Assembly (NCBI GenBank): GCA_030583925.1
Contig: CP129482.1
Span: 372,001 to 436,000, forward strand
From: Anaerolineales bacterium
Lineage (GTDB): Bacteria; Chloroflexota; Anaerolineae; Anaerolineales; Villigracilaceae
DNA length: 64,000 bases
Direction: 5' to 3'
The stretch's first letter is position 1. Each line of letters begins with the position of its first letter. Made by a program: the position numbers and the translations under genes. Under the pieces are notes generated by a model that ran no database searches, was not told the DNA's origin, and was given only the letters and a program-made list of their open reading frames with translations. Of the stretch, positions 16,954 through 26,748 are shown piece after piece.

Positions 16954-17616
16954 ATGAAAATTCGATTAAATGGAAGGTTTCTGTTGATTTCTTGTGTCTT
17001 CCTCCTTGCGGGATGTCACAAATTAGAAGCGACAACAAGAATCAACCCAGATGGCTCGGGTGAATTGCAGACTGGTGTAGGTTTCTCAGCGGAAGAACGC
17101 GCCAATCTGGAGAAACAATACAATAATTCACAGGATTTCTGTAACACGGCGCAAGCGCCTGCAAACGTCACCATGACCGAAGAAAAACGCGGCGAGGAGA
17201 CTTGGTGCATCAACACTACGTCCTTCAAAAACCTTGACGAACTTCGCGCCTTATACCAGCAGAGAACGGGAATCACGATCAACCAACTTGAGGTCAAAGA
17301 TGGGAATTTTTACTACGATGTGGATATTGATACTCTTTCGGAGGATTCCAGTTTTTCAAATTTGACCGAGCTCACATGGACAGTTGTCATGCCGGGAACC
17401 CCGCTCACACACAACGCGGACGAAGCAAATGGAAACACGCTCACGTGGAAGCCCGCGCCCAAAAGCGGAATCGTCAACCTAAAAGCAGAGAGTGAAGCGC
17501 CACGCGGGTTCTCCTTTCCGCAGTGCGGCGCGACTCTCGCCATCTTTGGTGTGTTATTCCTCCAAGTCAGGCGGCATAAAAAAACTTCGGAAGTCTTTGA
17601 GACTTCCGAAGTTTGA
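16954..17616 (+). CDS. LppM-like lipoprotein whose C-terminus is encoded by a repeat
   Basis: 220 aa. The signal peptide has lipobox LLAGC, followed by the segment EATTRINPDGSGE, which resembles the LppM/DUF3153 family of actinobacterial lipoproteins (beta-rich, with a lipid-pocket fold in known members). The body has two Cys pairs. Near the C-terminus, ATLAIFGVLFLQVRR is a hydrophobic segment with basic residues after it, probably a membrane anchor. GGAGG stands 6-7 nt before the ATG. The last dozen residues (KKTSEVFETSEV) and the stop codon are encoded by the palindromic repeat at 17582-17614, so the natural tail has been replaced or extended by the repeat. Confidence 0.75.
   Translation: MKIRLNGRFLLISCVFLLAGCHKLEATTRINPDGSGELQTGVGFSAEERANLEKQYNNSQDFCNTAQAPANVTMTEEKRGEETWCINTTSFKNLDELRALYQQRTGITINQLEVKDGNFYYDVDIDTLSEDSSFSNLTELTWTVVMPGTPLTHNADEANGNTLTWKPAPKSGIVNLKAESEAPRGFSFPQCGATLAIFGVLFLQVRRHKKTSEVFETSEV
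17582..17614. repeat. Palindromic repeat, CTTCGGAAG family, copy 2 (within a coding end)
   Basis: A perfect 15-bp stem (17582-17596 with 17600-17614) and loop TTG. It overlaps the 3' end of the lipoprotein gene, stands before the convergent msrA end, and can end transcription for both. Confidence 0.88.
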
Positions 17617-17623
17617 GAACTCG

Positions 17624-18175
17624 TTACGCCGGTTGTTTCTTCAACATTTCCAGGTGATATTTGCGGAACTTCGCCACCTTCGGCGCGACCACTGCCTGGC
17701 AATACGGCTGGTACGGATTTTTCGCAAAATATTCCTGATGATAATTCTCAGCCATATAAAACTTATCCAGTTTTGACACTTCGGTCACGATGGGCTTATC
17801 CCAAATTTTTTGCGCGTTCAACTCCTTGACGAGTTCTTCGGCGATTTTCTTCTGCTCGTCGTCGTGATAAAAGATCGCCGAACGATACTGCGTGCCGATG
17901 TCGTTTCCCTGTCGGTTCATTGTGGTGGGATCGTGGATTGCGAAGAAGACATTCAACAAGTCGCGGTAGGAGATAACGCTTGGGTCGAAGTGAACCTGCA
18001 CCACTTCGGCGTGACCCGTGTCGCCGTTGCAGACTTCACGATAAGTCGGATTCACGCTACGTCCCCCGGCGTAACCTGATTCCACGCCCTCGACTCCCTT
18101 CACCTCGTCAAAAACGGCTTCGAGACACCAGAAACATCCTCCAGCCAATGTTGCAGTTTGAAGATTGTTGTTCAT
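17624..18175 (-). CDS. msrA: Peptide methionine sulfoxide reductase MsrA
   Basis: 183 aa. It repairs oxidised methionine (S-sulfoxide) in proteins, with electrons from thioredoxin. The catalytic motif GGCFWCLEAVF is at residues 12-22 and is followed by GYAGG, HAEVVQV, DPTTMNRQGNDIGTQYRS and YHQEYF, all standard MsrA sites. Possible resolving Cys residues remain near the C-terminus (YCQAV). AAGGAG stands about 9 nt before the ATG. It is a single gene; the clpC terminator lies upstream. Confidence 0.97.
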   Translation of the reverse strand: MNNNLQTATLAGGCFWCLEAVFDEVKGVEGVESGYAGGRSVNPTYREVCNGDTGHAEVVQVHFDPSVISYRDLLNVFFAIHDPTTMNRQGNDIGTQYRSAIFYHDDEQKKIAEELVKELNAQKIWDKPIVTEVSKLDKFYMAENYHQEYFAKNPYQPYCQAVVAPKVAKFRKYHLEMLKKQPA

Positions 18176-18245
18176 GATAATTTCTCCTTTTCTGATTCTG
18201 TCTGTTTGACAACGCGTTGCGTCGAAAACTTATTACGAAAGGATT

Positions 18246-18280
18246 AAAAAGCGAGCAGAGACAAAAGTCTCTGCTCGCTA
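18246..18280 (-). terminator. Terminator of clpC
   Basis: A perfect 13-bp stem (18250-18262 with 18267-18279) and loop AAAA, followed on the minus strand by TTTTT. It lies 26 nt after the clpC stop. Confidence 0.92.
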
Positions 18281-18305
18281 ATTCTCCATTTCTCTAATTC
18301 TCTCT

Positions 18306-20789
18306 TTACACCACCGGTTCTTCCTCAACTTCGGGTAGTTCCTCTCGTTGGAGGACAACCTCGTTATCGGAATCGAGCGTCACGAGGATCGAGTTCCCGT
18401 TTTGGAATTCGCCGCTCAGGAGTTTGTCGGAGAGCGGATCTTCCACCTTCTGCTGAATCACGCGGCGGAGGGGGCGGGCGCCGAATTCGGAATCATACCC
18501 AAGGTCCGCGAGAGAAGCGAGGGCTTCGGGGGTGGCGGTCAGAATCAGGTCGTGTTCCTTAAGTCGCTCCGCCACTTTATCCAATTCGAGCGAAACGATC
18601 TGTTGGATGTCTTCACGGTTGAGGGCGCGGAAGATGACGGTCGCGTCGAGGCGGTTGATGAACTCGGGACGGAAAGCGCGCTTGAGCGATTCGCTCAACT
18701 TCTTGCGCATGTCTTCGTAGGAGAGGCGCTCTTCGGTCACTTCGTCGCGTTTGAGCGCGAAGCCGAGCGACGATTGTTTCTTGATCACATCCGCGCCGAT
18801 GTTGGAGGTCATCACGATGATCGCGTTGCGGAAGTCCACTTTGCGACCCTTCGCGTCGGAGAGATGACCCTCTTCCATGATCTGCAACAACATGTTGTGC
18901 ACTTCGGGGTGCGCTTTCTCGACCTCGTCGAAGACGACGATGGAATATGGCCTGCGGCGGAGCGCTTCAGTGAGTTGACCGGCTTCTTCGTAGCCGATAT
19001 ATCCCGGAGGCGCGCCGACGAGACGAGACGCCGTGTGCCGCTCCATGAACTCGGACATGTCGAGTTGGATGGCGGCTTCTTCACTGCCGAACATGAACTT
19101 GGCGAGCGTTTTGGTTAATTCCGTTTTGCCGACGCCGGTGGGTCCGAGGAACATGAACGAACCGATCGGGCGTTTCGGGTCTTTCAACCCGGCGCGTGCG
19201 CGGCGGACGGCGCGTGAGATGGCAACGATGGCGTCTTCCTGTCCGATAATTCCCTTGCGGAGTTCGTCTTCCATCTTGAGCAAGCGATGCGATTCTTCCT
19301 CGGCAAGTTGCATGAGCGGCACGCCGGTCCACATCGAAACGACTTCGGCGATGTCTTCCGCCGAAACAACGGGACTACTTGCACGATCCCAGCCGGTTCG
19401 CAAACGTTCGATCTGCTCGCTGAGTTCGGTCTCGCGCTCCTGCCATTCGATGACGTCTTCGTTGTTGCCTTCCTCTTGCGCGAGCGAACGGTTTTGCCGA
19501 GCCTGCCTCAATTGACCGAAGAGATCTTTCGCCTCTTTCGCGGCGGGACTTTTGTACATCCGCACACGCGAGGAGGATTCGTCAATCAGGTCAATCGCTT
19601 TATCGGGGAGGAAGCGTTCGGTGACGTACCGCGTGGATAGATGCGCGGCGGCTTCGAGCGCTTCGTCGGATATCACGAGGTGATGATGCTCCTCGTAGGC
19701 GGAGCGGATCCCTTTCAGGATTTGGATGGTCTCTTCCTCGGAGGGTTCATCCACCTGGATGGGTTGGAAGCGGCGTTCGAGCGCGGCATCCGACTCGATG
19801 TGTTTGCGATATTCGTCCATCGTCGTCGCGCCGATGACTTGCAATTCGCCGCGCGACAACGCGGGTTTGAGGATGTTCGCCGCGTCTACCGAGGAGCCTG
19901 CGGCGCCCGCGCCGACGAGCATGTGCACTTCGTCAATGAAAAGAATTGCGCCGGATTGCTTCAACTCGTCAATCACGCGTTTGAGTCTTTCCTCGAACTG
20001 ACCGCGATACATCGTGCCAGCAACCAGCGAGCCGACATCGAGTTGCAGTAAGCGTTTGTTCATCAAGGGGGCAGGCACGTCGCCATCCACGATGCGTTGG
20101 GCAAGACCTTCGACGATGGCAGTTTTGCCGACGCCGGGTTCGCCGATCAACGCGGGGTTGTTCTTCGTGCGGCGCGCCAAAATTTGAATCACGCGCTCGA
20201 TCTCCATTTGACGCCCGATGACGGGATCGAGTTTTTTCTCTTCGGCTTTCGTTGTCAAATCCGAAGCGAGTTGATCAATGAGCGGGGTTTTCTGATTGGG
20301 CTGCGCGCCACGCGCAGGTCCCGCGCCAGCCGGCATGGGCGAAGAAGAAGCGGCTTCGTTCAACACGCGCCGCGTCTGCCGACGGATCTGATCCGGCGTC
20401 ACGCCGAGTCGGCGAAGCACTTCCAACGCCGCGCCGTCCACGCGCACCAAACCAAGCAAAATATGTTCCGTGCCGATGTAGTGATGACCGAGCCGACGCG
20501 CTTCTTCGACGGCTAGCTCCAAAACTTGTTGAGTATCCGAGGCGAGTTCCACGCGGCTAGGGTCGAACCCGACCGAACTGGTCGAGACGCGTCGAATCAC
20601 TTCACGCACGCGATCAGACGTCATGCCGAGTTCGCGCAAGACGCGCCCTGCCACTCCGCCCTCTTCATCCATTAAACCTAACAATAAATGCTCTGTGCCG
20701 ATATTATTGTTGCGGGATTGCTCAGCCTCTTGATGCGCAAGGCTCAAAACCCGTCTTGCTCGCTGTGTAAAACGCTCCATACCAGCCAT
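18306..20789 (-). CDS. clpC: ATP-dependent Clp protease ATPase subunit ClpC
   Basis: 827 aa. A hexameric AAA+ unfoldase that feeds proteins to ClpP. Domains: two Clp-N repeats (residues 4-145: [29 protein letters not shown], then [13 protein letters not shown]), AAA-1 with Walker A GEPGVGKT near 215, the middle coiled-coil domain with [13 protein letters not shown], and AAA-2 with GPTGVGKT near 550 and the C-terminal D2 small domain. The start is at [11 protein letters not shown], with AGGAG upstream; the longer frame to 20885 has a non-coding appearance. In Firmicutes clpC sits with ctsR-mcsAB. None of those is here, so control must differ. The gene is alone, divergent from the LOG-family gene. 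Confidence 0.97.
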   Translation of the reverse strand: MAGMERFTQRARRVLSLAHQEAEQSRNNNIGTEHLLLGLMDEEGGVAGRVLRELGMTSDRVREVIRRVSTSSVGFDPSRVELASDTQQVLELAVEEARRLGHHYIGTEHILLGLVRVDGAALEVLRRLGVTPDQIRRQTRRVLNEAASSSPMPAGAGPARGAQPNQKTPLIDQLASDLTTKAEEKKLDPVIGRQMEIERVIQILARRTKNNPALIGEPGVGKTAIVEGLAQRIVDGDVPAPLMNKRLLQLDVGSLVAGTMYRGQFEERLKRVIDELKQSGAILFIDEVHMLVGAGAAGSSVDAANILKPALSRGELQVIGATTMDEYRKHIESDAALERRFQPIQVDEPSEEETIQILKGIRSAYEEHHHLVISDEALEAAAHLSTRYVTERFLPDKAIDLIDESSSRVRMYKSPAAKEAKDLFGQLRQARQNRSLAQEEGNNEDVIEWQERETELSEQIERLRTGWDRASSPVVSAEDIAEVVSMWTGVPLMQLAEEESHRLLKMEDELRKGIIGQEDAIVAISRAVRRARAGLKDPKRPIGSFMFLGPTGVGKTELTKTLAKFMFGSEEAAIQLDMSEFMERHTASRLVGAPPGYIGYEEAGQLTEALRRRPYSIVVFDEVEKAHPEVHNMLLQIMEEGHLSDAKGRKVDFRNAIIVMTSNIGADVIKKQSSLGFALKRDEVTEERLSYEDMRKKLSESLKRAFRPEFINRLDATVIFRALNREDIQQIVSLELDKVAERLKEHDLILTATPEALASLADLGYDSEFGARPLRRVIQQKVEDPLSDKLLSGEFQNGNSILVTLDSDNEVVLQREELPEVEEEPVV

Positions 20790-20877
20790 GATGTTTTCTT
20801 CTCCTGAACTTGAACGTATTCTACCAAAAAGCCCAACGAGTCGCTGTAGGAAAAAGATTAGAATTTGTTTACAACGC

Positions 20878-20886
20878 TGATACAAT
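20878..20886 (+). promoter_or_regulatory. Extended -10 promoter of the LOG-family gene
   Basis: TGATACAAT is an extended -10 element; transcription would begin near 20893 and give a leader of about 120 nt. Confidence 0.45.
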
Positions 20887-20905
20887 TCATTGCAATTTCG
20901 CGTGT

Positions 20906-20986
20906 GCGTCGCACCTTGCTGATGCGGATGTTTTCTCGGGTCAATTTTTTCCCGTGAGCATGACCAATGTCGGGCTTGTGCGACGC
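20906..20986 (+). promoter_or_regulatory. Structured leader upstream of the LOG-family gene (candidate cis-RNA)
   Basis: A 9-bp outer stem, GCGTCGCAC (20906-20914) with GTGCGACGC (20978-20986), closes an 81-nt domain. Inside it CGGG (20937-20940) can pair with CCCG (20951-20954), or GGTCA (20939-20943) with TGACC (20961-20965). These two inner pairings are mutually exclusive. The element ends 27 nt before the start codon. I do not recognise a known riboswitch class. Confidence 0.4.
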
Positions 20987-21013
20987 GCCCTCTGATGACA
21001 AAGGATGGATTTT

Positions 21014-21595
21014 ATGCGCTCGCTTTGTGTTTTTTGCGGATCTTCCGACACGGTTCATTCCGACTATACAACTGCCGCGCGTGCGTTGGGCATTCTCCTC
21101 GCCCAAAACGGGATTCGCTTGGTCTACGGCGGCGGGAAGACCGGCTTGATGGGCGCAGTCGCGGATGGCGCGCTTTCCGCGGGCGGCGAAGTGATCGGCA
21201 TTATCATCCCTTCGATGAACACGCCCGTCCTTGCACATGACGGGCTGACCCGCATGGATGTTCCACCCGACATGCACGCGCGCAAAGCGAGGATGCACGA
21301 ACTGGCGGAAGGCTACATCGCCCTCCCCGGCGGATTCGGCACCTTCGATGAATTGTTCGAAACCATCACCTGGGCGCAAACCGGCGCGCACCAAAAACCC
21401 GTCGGCTTATTGAATGTGAAAAATTATTACGCGCCCCTGCTTGCCGCCATGGATTACGCGGTCGCCGAAGGTTTCGTTTTCAAAGAACACCGCGATGCGA
21501 TTTCCATTGATTCTGACCCGACGCGCTTGTTGGATACGATGTCAAAATACGAACATCCGCACGATGCGGTGAAGCGGTGGATGAGGGAGGAGTAG
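21014..21595 (+). CDS. LOG-family (TIGR00730) nucleotide 5'-monophosphate phosphoribohydrolase
   Basis: 193 aa. A Rossmann-like fold. Family members cleave the N-glycosidic bond of cytokinin riboside monophosphate or AMP-like nucleotides. Marks are CVFCGSSD at the N-terminus, LVYGGGKTGLMG (residues 36-47) and the signature LPGGFGTFDELFE near residue 98. RKARM supplies the catalytic Arg seen in the LOG family. The start at 21014 gives the usual M-x-x-L-C-V-F-C-G-S-S beginning, with an AAGGATGG site upstream. An in-frame ATG at 21005 is possible. In bacteria the physiological role is often unclear. A structured leader precedes it. Confidence 0.9.
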   Translation: MRSLCVFCGSSDTVHSDYTTAARALGILLAQNGIRLVYGGGKTGLMGAVADGALSAGGEVIGIIIPSMNTPVLAHDGLTRMDVPPDMHARKARMHELAEGYIALPGGFGTFDELFETITWAQTGAHQKPVGLLNVKNYYAPLLAAMDYAVAEGFVFKEHRDAISIDSDPTRLLDTMSKYEHPHDAVKRWMREE

Positions 21596-21626
21596 TTTTG
21601 TAGTTTGGTGGTTGGATAGCGATGTA

Positions 21627-21653
21627 GTGCGTACTGCGTATTTCGTATTGCGT
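21627..21653. repeat. ACGCAATACGC-type repeat, partial copy
   Basis: GTGCGTACTGCGTATTTCGT and the following TTGCG match one arm of the larger palindromic element at 34621-34668. Confidence 0.6.
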
Positions 21654-21694
21654 GGTTCCGGAGCGTGGACTTCAGTCCGTCCCATGCGATAAAG

Positions 21695-22360
21695 TTAATC
21701 CGCCGGCTCCGCTTTTTGCATTCGTTTGGCGAAGACCCAGCCTGCAATTCCCAACACGACAAAGCCTACAAGGAACACCCAGAGAATGGCTGGGATTTCA
21801 ATTAGATTTGCGCCGACCGTCGCGGTGAGCAGGCTGGCGATGCCGCGCCCGAGCATGTTCGCGAGTAGGAATCGTTTGGGAGACATGTTCCCTAGCCCGG
21901 CGACATAACACATCGCGTCGTTGGGAACAAAAGGCATGACAAGCGTGATCACGTAAAACGCCATGCCCTGACCTGCCGCGCTTTTGTCCCAGCGGTCCAG
22001 CGTTTCAGCCGAGACCCATTTCTCCGCGAACGGTCGCCCGAACTTGCGCGAGAGCCAGAACGCGATCTGTCCGCCGAGCACGAGACTGACCCACGTGAGG
22101 AGGAATCCGCCGAAGAAGCCGTAGAGGATTCCGCTGCCGATCATGAGCGCCTGTCCGGGGATGAACGCAAGGAAGGCTTGCAGGATGAAGAGGACGAAGA
22201 GGATCGCGGGTCCCCACCAGCCGTATCCCCGAATCGTTTCGATCACGGCATTGAGATTGCTAAACCAAGCCAGCCACGCGCCGATGGGTTCACGGTAAAT
22301 CCATAACGCGACCACCGCAAGCAACAATACGATAATGAGGACGATTCTTTTGAGGGACAT
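21695..22360 (-). CDS. VTT (DedA/TVP38) family membrane protein
   Basis: 221 aa, with five or six hydrophobic segments. FIPGQALMIGSGILYGFFGGFLLTWVSLVLGGQIAFWLSRKFGR is split here as FIPGQALMIGSG (residues 67-78) and GGQIAFWLSRKFGR (about residues 97-110). This is the core of the VTT domain, with the re-entrant loop and G-x-x-x-x-F-x-x-R-x-x-G-R motif. VMPFVPNDAMCYVAGL is the second P-F-x-P-x-x loop. DedA/TVP38 proteins act as lipid scramblases or lipid carriers; the exact lipid is unknown. It lies 10 nt after an alpha/beta hydrolase gene and probably forms an operon with it. Confidence 0.9.
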   Translation of the reverse strand: MSLKRIVLIIVLLLAVVALWIYREPIGAWLAWFSNLNAVIETIRGYGWWGPAILFVLFILQAFLAFIPGQALMIGSGILYGFFGGFLLTWVSLVLGGQIAFWLSRKFGRPFAEKWVSAETLDRWDKSAAGQGMAFYVITLVMPFVPNDAMCYVAGLGNMSPKRFLLANMLGRGIASLLTATVGANLIEIPAILWVFLVGFVVLGIAGWVFAKRMQKAEPAD

Positions 22361-22370
22361 GGTGGGAATC

Positions 22371-23255
22371 TCAGGCGTTCACGCGCATGAACGAATCAAC
22401 CGTGTTGTAAAACCCCTCGTTCAATTCCTCGAAGGTGAACGGTCTGGGCGGCTGGTGGAACGGAAACGTGAGGCGGACGGTGTTGAGGTTGCCGAAATGA
22501 TTCTCGGCGATGTCGAGCGTTGTGTCGAATCGCAGGAGCGGATCGTAAATGGACATGGCGAAGTAACAGGGCGTCTCAAATTTATTCTCAGCCACCTCGA
22601 ATTCGGTTGTCAGTATTTCGTTGATCTGCGCCATAAGCACCGCGACTGTGCTAACGGTGACATGCGGCAATTTTCGTTTTAAGGGAATCGTCCGTTCGAG
22701 CCTGCCGATCATGCGAACGATAGAAATGGCAATTGAAATTGTGTGCGGATTGCGGACCAACTTGACGAACCCCGATTGCAACTTGGGATGTTCGAACTGG
22801 CGGATGACGCGATGCAACATGTGCAGGCGCGTCTGCGAATAGGGCAGGGCGCTCTTGCCCAAACACGGCGCGATCAGCACGAGGCGGTCGATGCGATGCG
22901 AGAGGCGTTTGTAGGCGCGCATGGCGAGGATGCCGCCGAACGAAAATCCCATTAAGTTGAATCGTTCGAATCCTAGTTTGTCGGCGAGTTGCTCCACCAA
23001 TTCCGCCACTTGATGGCTGGAGAACCGTTCGCTGAACGGCGTGGACTGTCCATGCCCCGGCAATTCGAAAAAATAAACCTTGAACCATTGCGCCATGAAC
23101 TGCGCGAGGGTCAGCCAATCTTCCCATTCCGAGATGGTGGCTGGAACCATGATCAGCGGTTCGCCCTCGCCCACTTCGAGGATGTGCAAGCGCGAGAGAG
23201 GCAGGTCAACAAAATATGTCCGATAGGATGGAGGAGAGAAGTCTGGCGTGTTCAT
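22371..23255 (-). CDS. Alpha/beta hydrolase
   Basis: 294 aa. The alpha/beta hydrolase fold shows FFELPGHGQSTPF (oxyanion strand region), the nucleophile elbow GFSFGG near residue 118, a probable acid in SIYDPLLRFD and a catalytic His in FPFHQPP close to residue 267. The lid segment between 150 and 210 is basic and hydrophobic. An esterase, lipase or C-C hydrolase role is possible. Because it is 10 nt upstream of a lipid-scramblase-like VTT gene, a link to membrane lipids is a reasonable guess but unproven. Confidence 0.88.
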   Translation of the reverse strand: MNTPDFSPPSYRTYFVDLPLSRLHILEVGEGEPLIMVPATISEWEDWLTLAQFMAQWFKVYFFELPGHGQSTPFSERFSSHQVAELVEQLADKLGFERFNLMGFSFGGILAMRAYKRLSHRIDRLVLIAPCLGKSALPYSQTRLHMLHRVIRQFEHPKLQSGFVKLVRNPHTISIAISIVRMIGRLERTIPLKRKLPHVTVSTVAVLMAQINEILTTEFEVAENKFETPCYFAMSIYDPLLRFDTTLDIAENHFGNLNTVRLTFPFHQPPRPFTFEELNEGFYNTVDSFMRVNA

Positions 23256-23380
23256 CTCCTTGATGTTATCTCATTAATGACGAGATGAAAATGCCAAATT
23301 CGATAAGTTGAAGCGACAATGATCATCGCTTAACTCTCAAATTTTTGAATCGGAGACGACCTTACGCGAGCGCGACACGA

Positions 23381-23563
23381 TCAGCGCAGCGCCACAACGA
23401 GCGGACCTTGCTGGTTAATGAGTGGTTTCAATTCGCTGTAAGGCACCGTCACCGTTTGCGGATCCGCCGCGTATGGCGCGACTTGATACTCGTCGAATGT
23501 GATCACAAAACCGCCAACTACATTTCGCGGATATTGATAAAGCATGATTCCTCTTTGTCCCAA
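23381..23563 (-). pseudogene. Decayed 3' fragment of a DUF3298 gene
   Basis: The 60-codon frame ends with ITFDEYQVAPYAADPQT, then VPYSELKPLINQQGP and a final VALR. This is nearly identical to the C-terminus of the full DUF3298 lipoprotein at 27932-28717. About 130 bases match the other copy at roughly 85 percent. Upstream of about 23515 the similarity fades and a stop (TAG) interrupts another frame that could be older coding sequence (up to about 23650). There is no signal peptide and no start in the right place. It is a remnant of a duplication. Confidence 0.8.
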
Positions 23564-23725
23564 TTGAATACCGTAGGTAATTCATCATATACCAGCGCCG
23601 CGAAATAATCATTAAATCCCGGCGCTTGCTCGAAAAGATTCAAAGGGAAAAGTAGTTATAATGGGAAAAATGAGGTTGCCTCGCTGGTCCTTTTATCGTA
23701 TCCGTTTGATTGGATGAGGCTGTAA

Positions 23726-26578
23726 ATGTCGTTGCTAATTCCTGCGCAAGATCCGATCCAGACGCGCGTCAATCTTTTAGGGCGTTTTTACATTGAGCGG
23801 CAAGCGCAACGAATTCGACTGTCCACCCGCAAAACCGAATCGTTGCTCGCCTATCTGATCCTGCACCCACAACGACATGGGCGGGAGAAATTGGCGGCGC
23901 TTTTTTGGGGAGATTCATCTGATACCGAAGCTCGTAATTCCCTGCGCAATGCGCTGGCATCGCTGAACAAGAAACTTGGTCACAACCTTCTGCTCGTTGA
24001 CCGACAAAGCGTTTTCATAAACCCCGAATACCCAATCCAGGTAGATGCACTGGAATTCGAGGCGCAGGCTACCCGTTTTCTCGCGGCGCCAACTCCCGAT
24101 CTTTATCAAGTCAATATTGCGCTATATCAAAATGATTTGCTGTCGGACTTTTACGATGACTGGATCTTTCCGTTGCGCGACCATTATCGTTCTCTATTCG
24201 TCAAAACACTTTTACAAATCGCCCAACAAATGCGGTCGCAAAGCGAGTATGAAACAGCCATAGATCATGCCCGCAAAGTGATCGCCTTCGAATCTGCCAA
24301 CGAACATGCGCATCAGCAAATCATGTTCTGTCATGCCGCCAGAGGCAACCGCAACGAAGCCATCAAACAATACGAAGAGTGCAAGCGAGCGCTGATGCAA
24401 GAATTGGGAGTCGAACCTGCACCCGAAACCGCCGCTTTGTATGCATGGATCAAACAAACGCCGGTTGAAACAAATCCGTTTGAAGCCCGCATCACGAACC
24501 TGCCCTTTCCACTGACATCCTTCATTGGGCGCAAACGTGAGTTGAACGAGGTCAAAGAGAAACTTAGGTCCGGTCGGCTGCTGACGCTCACAGGTTCGGG
24601 AGGAAGCGGCAAAACACGTCTTGCAATTCAACTTGGCACAGACTTGATCGATTCCTTTGCCGATGGCGTCTGGTGGGTTGATTTGACCGCGCTGACAGAC
24701 CAAGCCCTTGTGCCTCATTCGATTGCGAAAGCGTTAGGCGTGCATGAAGTTGCGAATCAAACGCTGCTTGAAACACTCGCGCATGTTCTTCGCTCGAAAC
24801 GCCTATTGCTTATTCTTGATAACTGCGAGCATCTCATCGAAACGTGCGCGTTTGCCGCTCACTTCTTAAGCGAGCGTTGCCGTCACCTGAAAATCCTGAC
24901 CACCAGCCGCGAAGCATTGAATGCGGCGGGTGAACAAATCTGGCTTGTCCCCGCGCTGTCTCTGCCTGTTCCGCGAAAAGTTTCTGTCGCCGATCTTTTG
25001 TTGGAATATGAAGGGATTCGCCTATTCGTTGAACGCGCCCAGACCGCTACTTCAGACTTTGCTATTACGGAAAAAAATGCTTCGCTCGTGATCCAGATCT
25101 GCTCTCGCCTTGACGGCATTCCCTTGGCAATAGAGTTAGCAGCCGCGCGGACAAAACTTCTCTCACTTGAACAGATCGCCGACCGACTCGATGATCGTTT
25201 TCAACTGCTTGCAAGCGGAAGCCGTACCGCGCCCGAACGGCACCAAACCCTGCAAGCCGTCATGGATTGGAGTTACCGCCTCTTGAATGAAAGGGAGAAA
25301 AGACTGTTTCGCTCGCTGGCAGTGTTTTCGGGTAGCTGGGATTTGAACGCAGTAGAAACGATCTGCACTGCAAATGGTCATCTCGAAAAAAGCGAGATCC
25401 TGAATTTGCTCTCGAATCTGGTGGATAAATCTCTGGTTGTCCGGGAGGAAGCCCAAAAGGGAAAGTCACGTTATCGTATGTTGGAAACCATCCGTCAGTA
25501 TGCGCTAGTTGCATTAACGCAGTTAGGCGAGTCATACGAAATACAGAAACATCATCTTGACTACTATGTCAAACTGGTTAAAGATGCCAATGCTCATTTG
25601 GGTTTTTTTCTACGCGACCAAGAGATGCACGCTCATCTTGGAGCGCTCAGTCCGGAGCACGACAATTTGCGGACTGCAATTTTTTTCTGCGAAGCTCATC
25701 CGTCTTTTATAGGGACGGGACTGGAAATGGCAGGGAATTTACATTGGTATTTCCTCGTTCATAACCACCTGCGAGAGGGTCGTGATTGGATTAGTCGGCT
25801 TCAAGCAAACCAAACGGTCATTCCTCCGCAAATTCACGCGCTGGCGAATTTGACCTTGGGTTTTCTCGCCTGCTGGCAGGGAGACTTTGTCTCTGCACGC
25901 CCAAGCCTGACAACAAGCCTAAAATTGTTTGAAGAAATAAATGACCCGGCGGGCAGCGCATTCTCTCTGCTTGGGCTGGGTTTTGCCGCAAATGGATTGG
26001 GTGAACATGCCGAAGCAAGTCAATGTTTGGAAAAATGTCTGCTAACCGCAAGAAGGATTGACGATAGATGGTTGATTTCGATCGCATTGCACTTCATCGC
26101 TATCAGCTCATCTTTCCAGGGCAACTATGAAACGGCTCGTTCCCAATTTGAAGAATGTATCGAGCTGGTGAGCGAAGGACATGGAACAGCCCAGGGTATT
26201 GCCTTTTCAGAATTCCATCTCGGACGGATCGCCAGAATATATAGCGACTTTGGATCGTCGTTCTCGCATCACAAAAATGGGCTTGAACTTTTTAGGGATA
26301 TTGGAGATTTACGCGGCATCGGATATTCGCTTTTCGGACTTGCGTGTCTGGCATACGCGGAGGAAAATCTGCAGCGCGCCGCAATACTTTTCGGGGCGAC
26401 GGATTCGATTCGGGAGAGGCTAGGCACGCTATTGGAGACAGTTCTTCAGGTCGAATATGAACGAACTTCTTCTGAAGTTCAGTCAATGCTTGGAGAGAAA
26501 CGATATGCCGCACGGTGGAAAGAGGGATACGAGAAGTCTTTGGAGCAAATCGTTCGTCTTGCGTTGAGTCCCAGATAA
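23726..26578 (+). CDS. AfsR/SARP-type transcriptional regulator (BTAD, NB-ARC ATPase, TPR)
   Basis: 950 aa. Residues 15-110 form an OmpR-like winged helix (RVNLLGRFYIERQAQRIRLS, then RHGREKLAALFWGD). Residues 110-250 are the bacterial transcriptional activation domain (Y-x-x-x-L-L-x-D-F-Y, then QIMFCHAARGNRNEAIKQYE). From residue 265 an NB-ARC/STAND ATPase follows, with FIGRKRELNEVKEKL, Walker A GSGGSGKT near 292 and Walker B LLLILDNCEHL. The last 330 residues are TPR-like helical repeats. Such STAND regulators integrate a signal with ATP binding and activate nearby genes. Candidate targets are the lipoproteins downstream. A TATAAT lies 64 nt before the start. It ends at the hairpin 26604. 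Confidence 0.92.
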   Translation: MSLLIPAQDPIQTRVNLLGRFYIERQAQRIRLSTRKTESLLAYLILHPQRHGREKLAALFWGDSSDTEARNSLRNALASLNKKLGHNLLLVDRQSVFINPEYPIQVDALEFEAQATRFLAAPTPDLYQVNIALYQNDLLSDFYDDWIFPLRDHYRSLFVKTLLQIAQQMRSQSEYETAIDHARKVIAFESANEHAHQQIMFCHAARGNRNEAIKQYEECKRALMQELGVEPAPETAALYAWIKQTPVETNPFEARITNLPFPLTSFIGRKRELNEVKEKLRSGRLLTLTGSGGSGKTRLAIQLGTDLIDSFADGVWWVDLTALTDQALVPHSIAKALGVHEVANQTLLETLAHVLRSKRLLLILDNCEHLIETCAFAAHFLSERCRHLKILTTSREALNAAGEQIWLVPALSLPVPRKVSVADLLLEYEGIRLFVERAQTATSDFAITEKNASLVIQICSRLDGIPLAIELAAARTKLLSLEQIADRLDDRFQLLASGSRTAPERHQTLQAVMDWSYRLLNEREKRLFRSLAVFSGSWDLNAVETICTANGHLEKSEILNLLSNLVDKSLVVREEAQKGKSRYRMLETIRQYALVALTQLGESYEIQKHHLDYYVKLVKDANAHLGFFLRDQEMHAHLGALSPEHDNLRTAIFFCEAHPSFIGTGLEMAGNLHWYFLVHNHLREGRDWISRLQANQTVIPPQIHALANLTLGFLACWQGDFVSARPSLTTSLKLFEEINDPAGSAFSLLGLGFAANGLGEHAEASQCLEKCLLTARRIDDRWLISIALHFIAISSSFQGNYETARSQFEECIELVSEGHGTAQGIAFSEFHLGRIARIYSDFGSSFSHHKNGLELFRDIGDLRGIGYSLFGLACLAYAEENLQRAAILFGATDSIRERLGTLLETVLQVEYERTSSEVQSMLGEKRYAARWKEGYEKSLEQIVRLALSPR

Positions 26579-26603
26579 AAAACAGCGAGTCGGAAATTTA
26601 CAG

Positions 26604-26624
26604 CCTGCGCCCAGCAGGTTTTTT
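26604..26624 (+). terminator. Terminator of the SARP gene
   Basis: A short stem, CCTGC with GCAGG, loop GCCCA, followed by TTTTTT. It lies 25 nt after the stop. Confidence 0.7.
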
Positions 26625-26748
26625 AATTTTTAAACCCTGTGGGATTTAACGATTTTTTTGCGGTGGGTGGTTAATATGGACTCGGAATATAAAACAACAC
26701 CAAGAGATTTTTATCCCTGTATGTTCCATATCAGCGCTTCACGAGGAC

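Noticed and set aside
18348..19118. 256-codon frame antisense to clpC
   Set aside because: Lies wholly in clpC, has no ribosome site and no recognisable domain.
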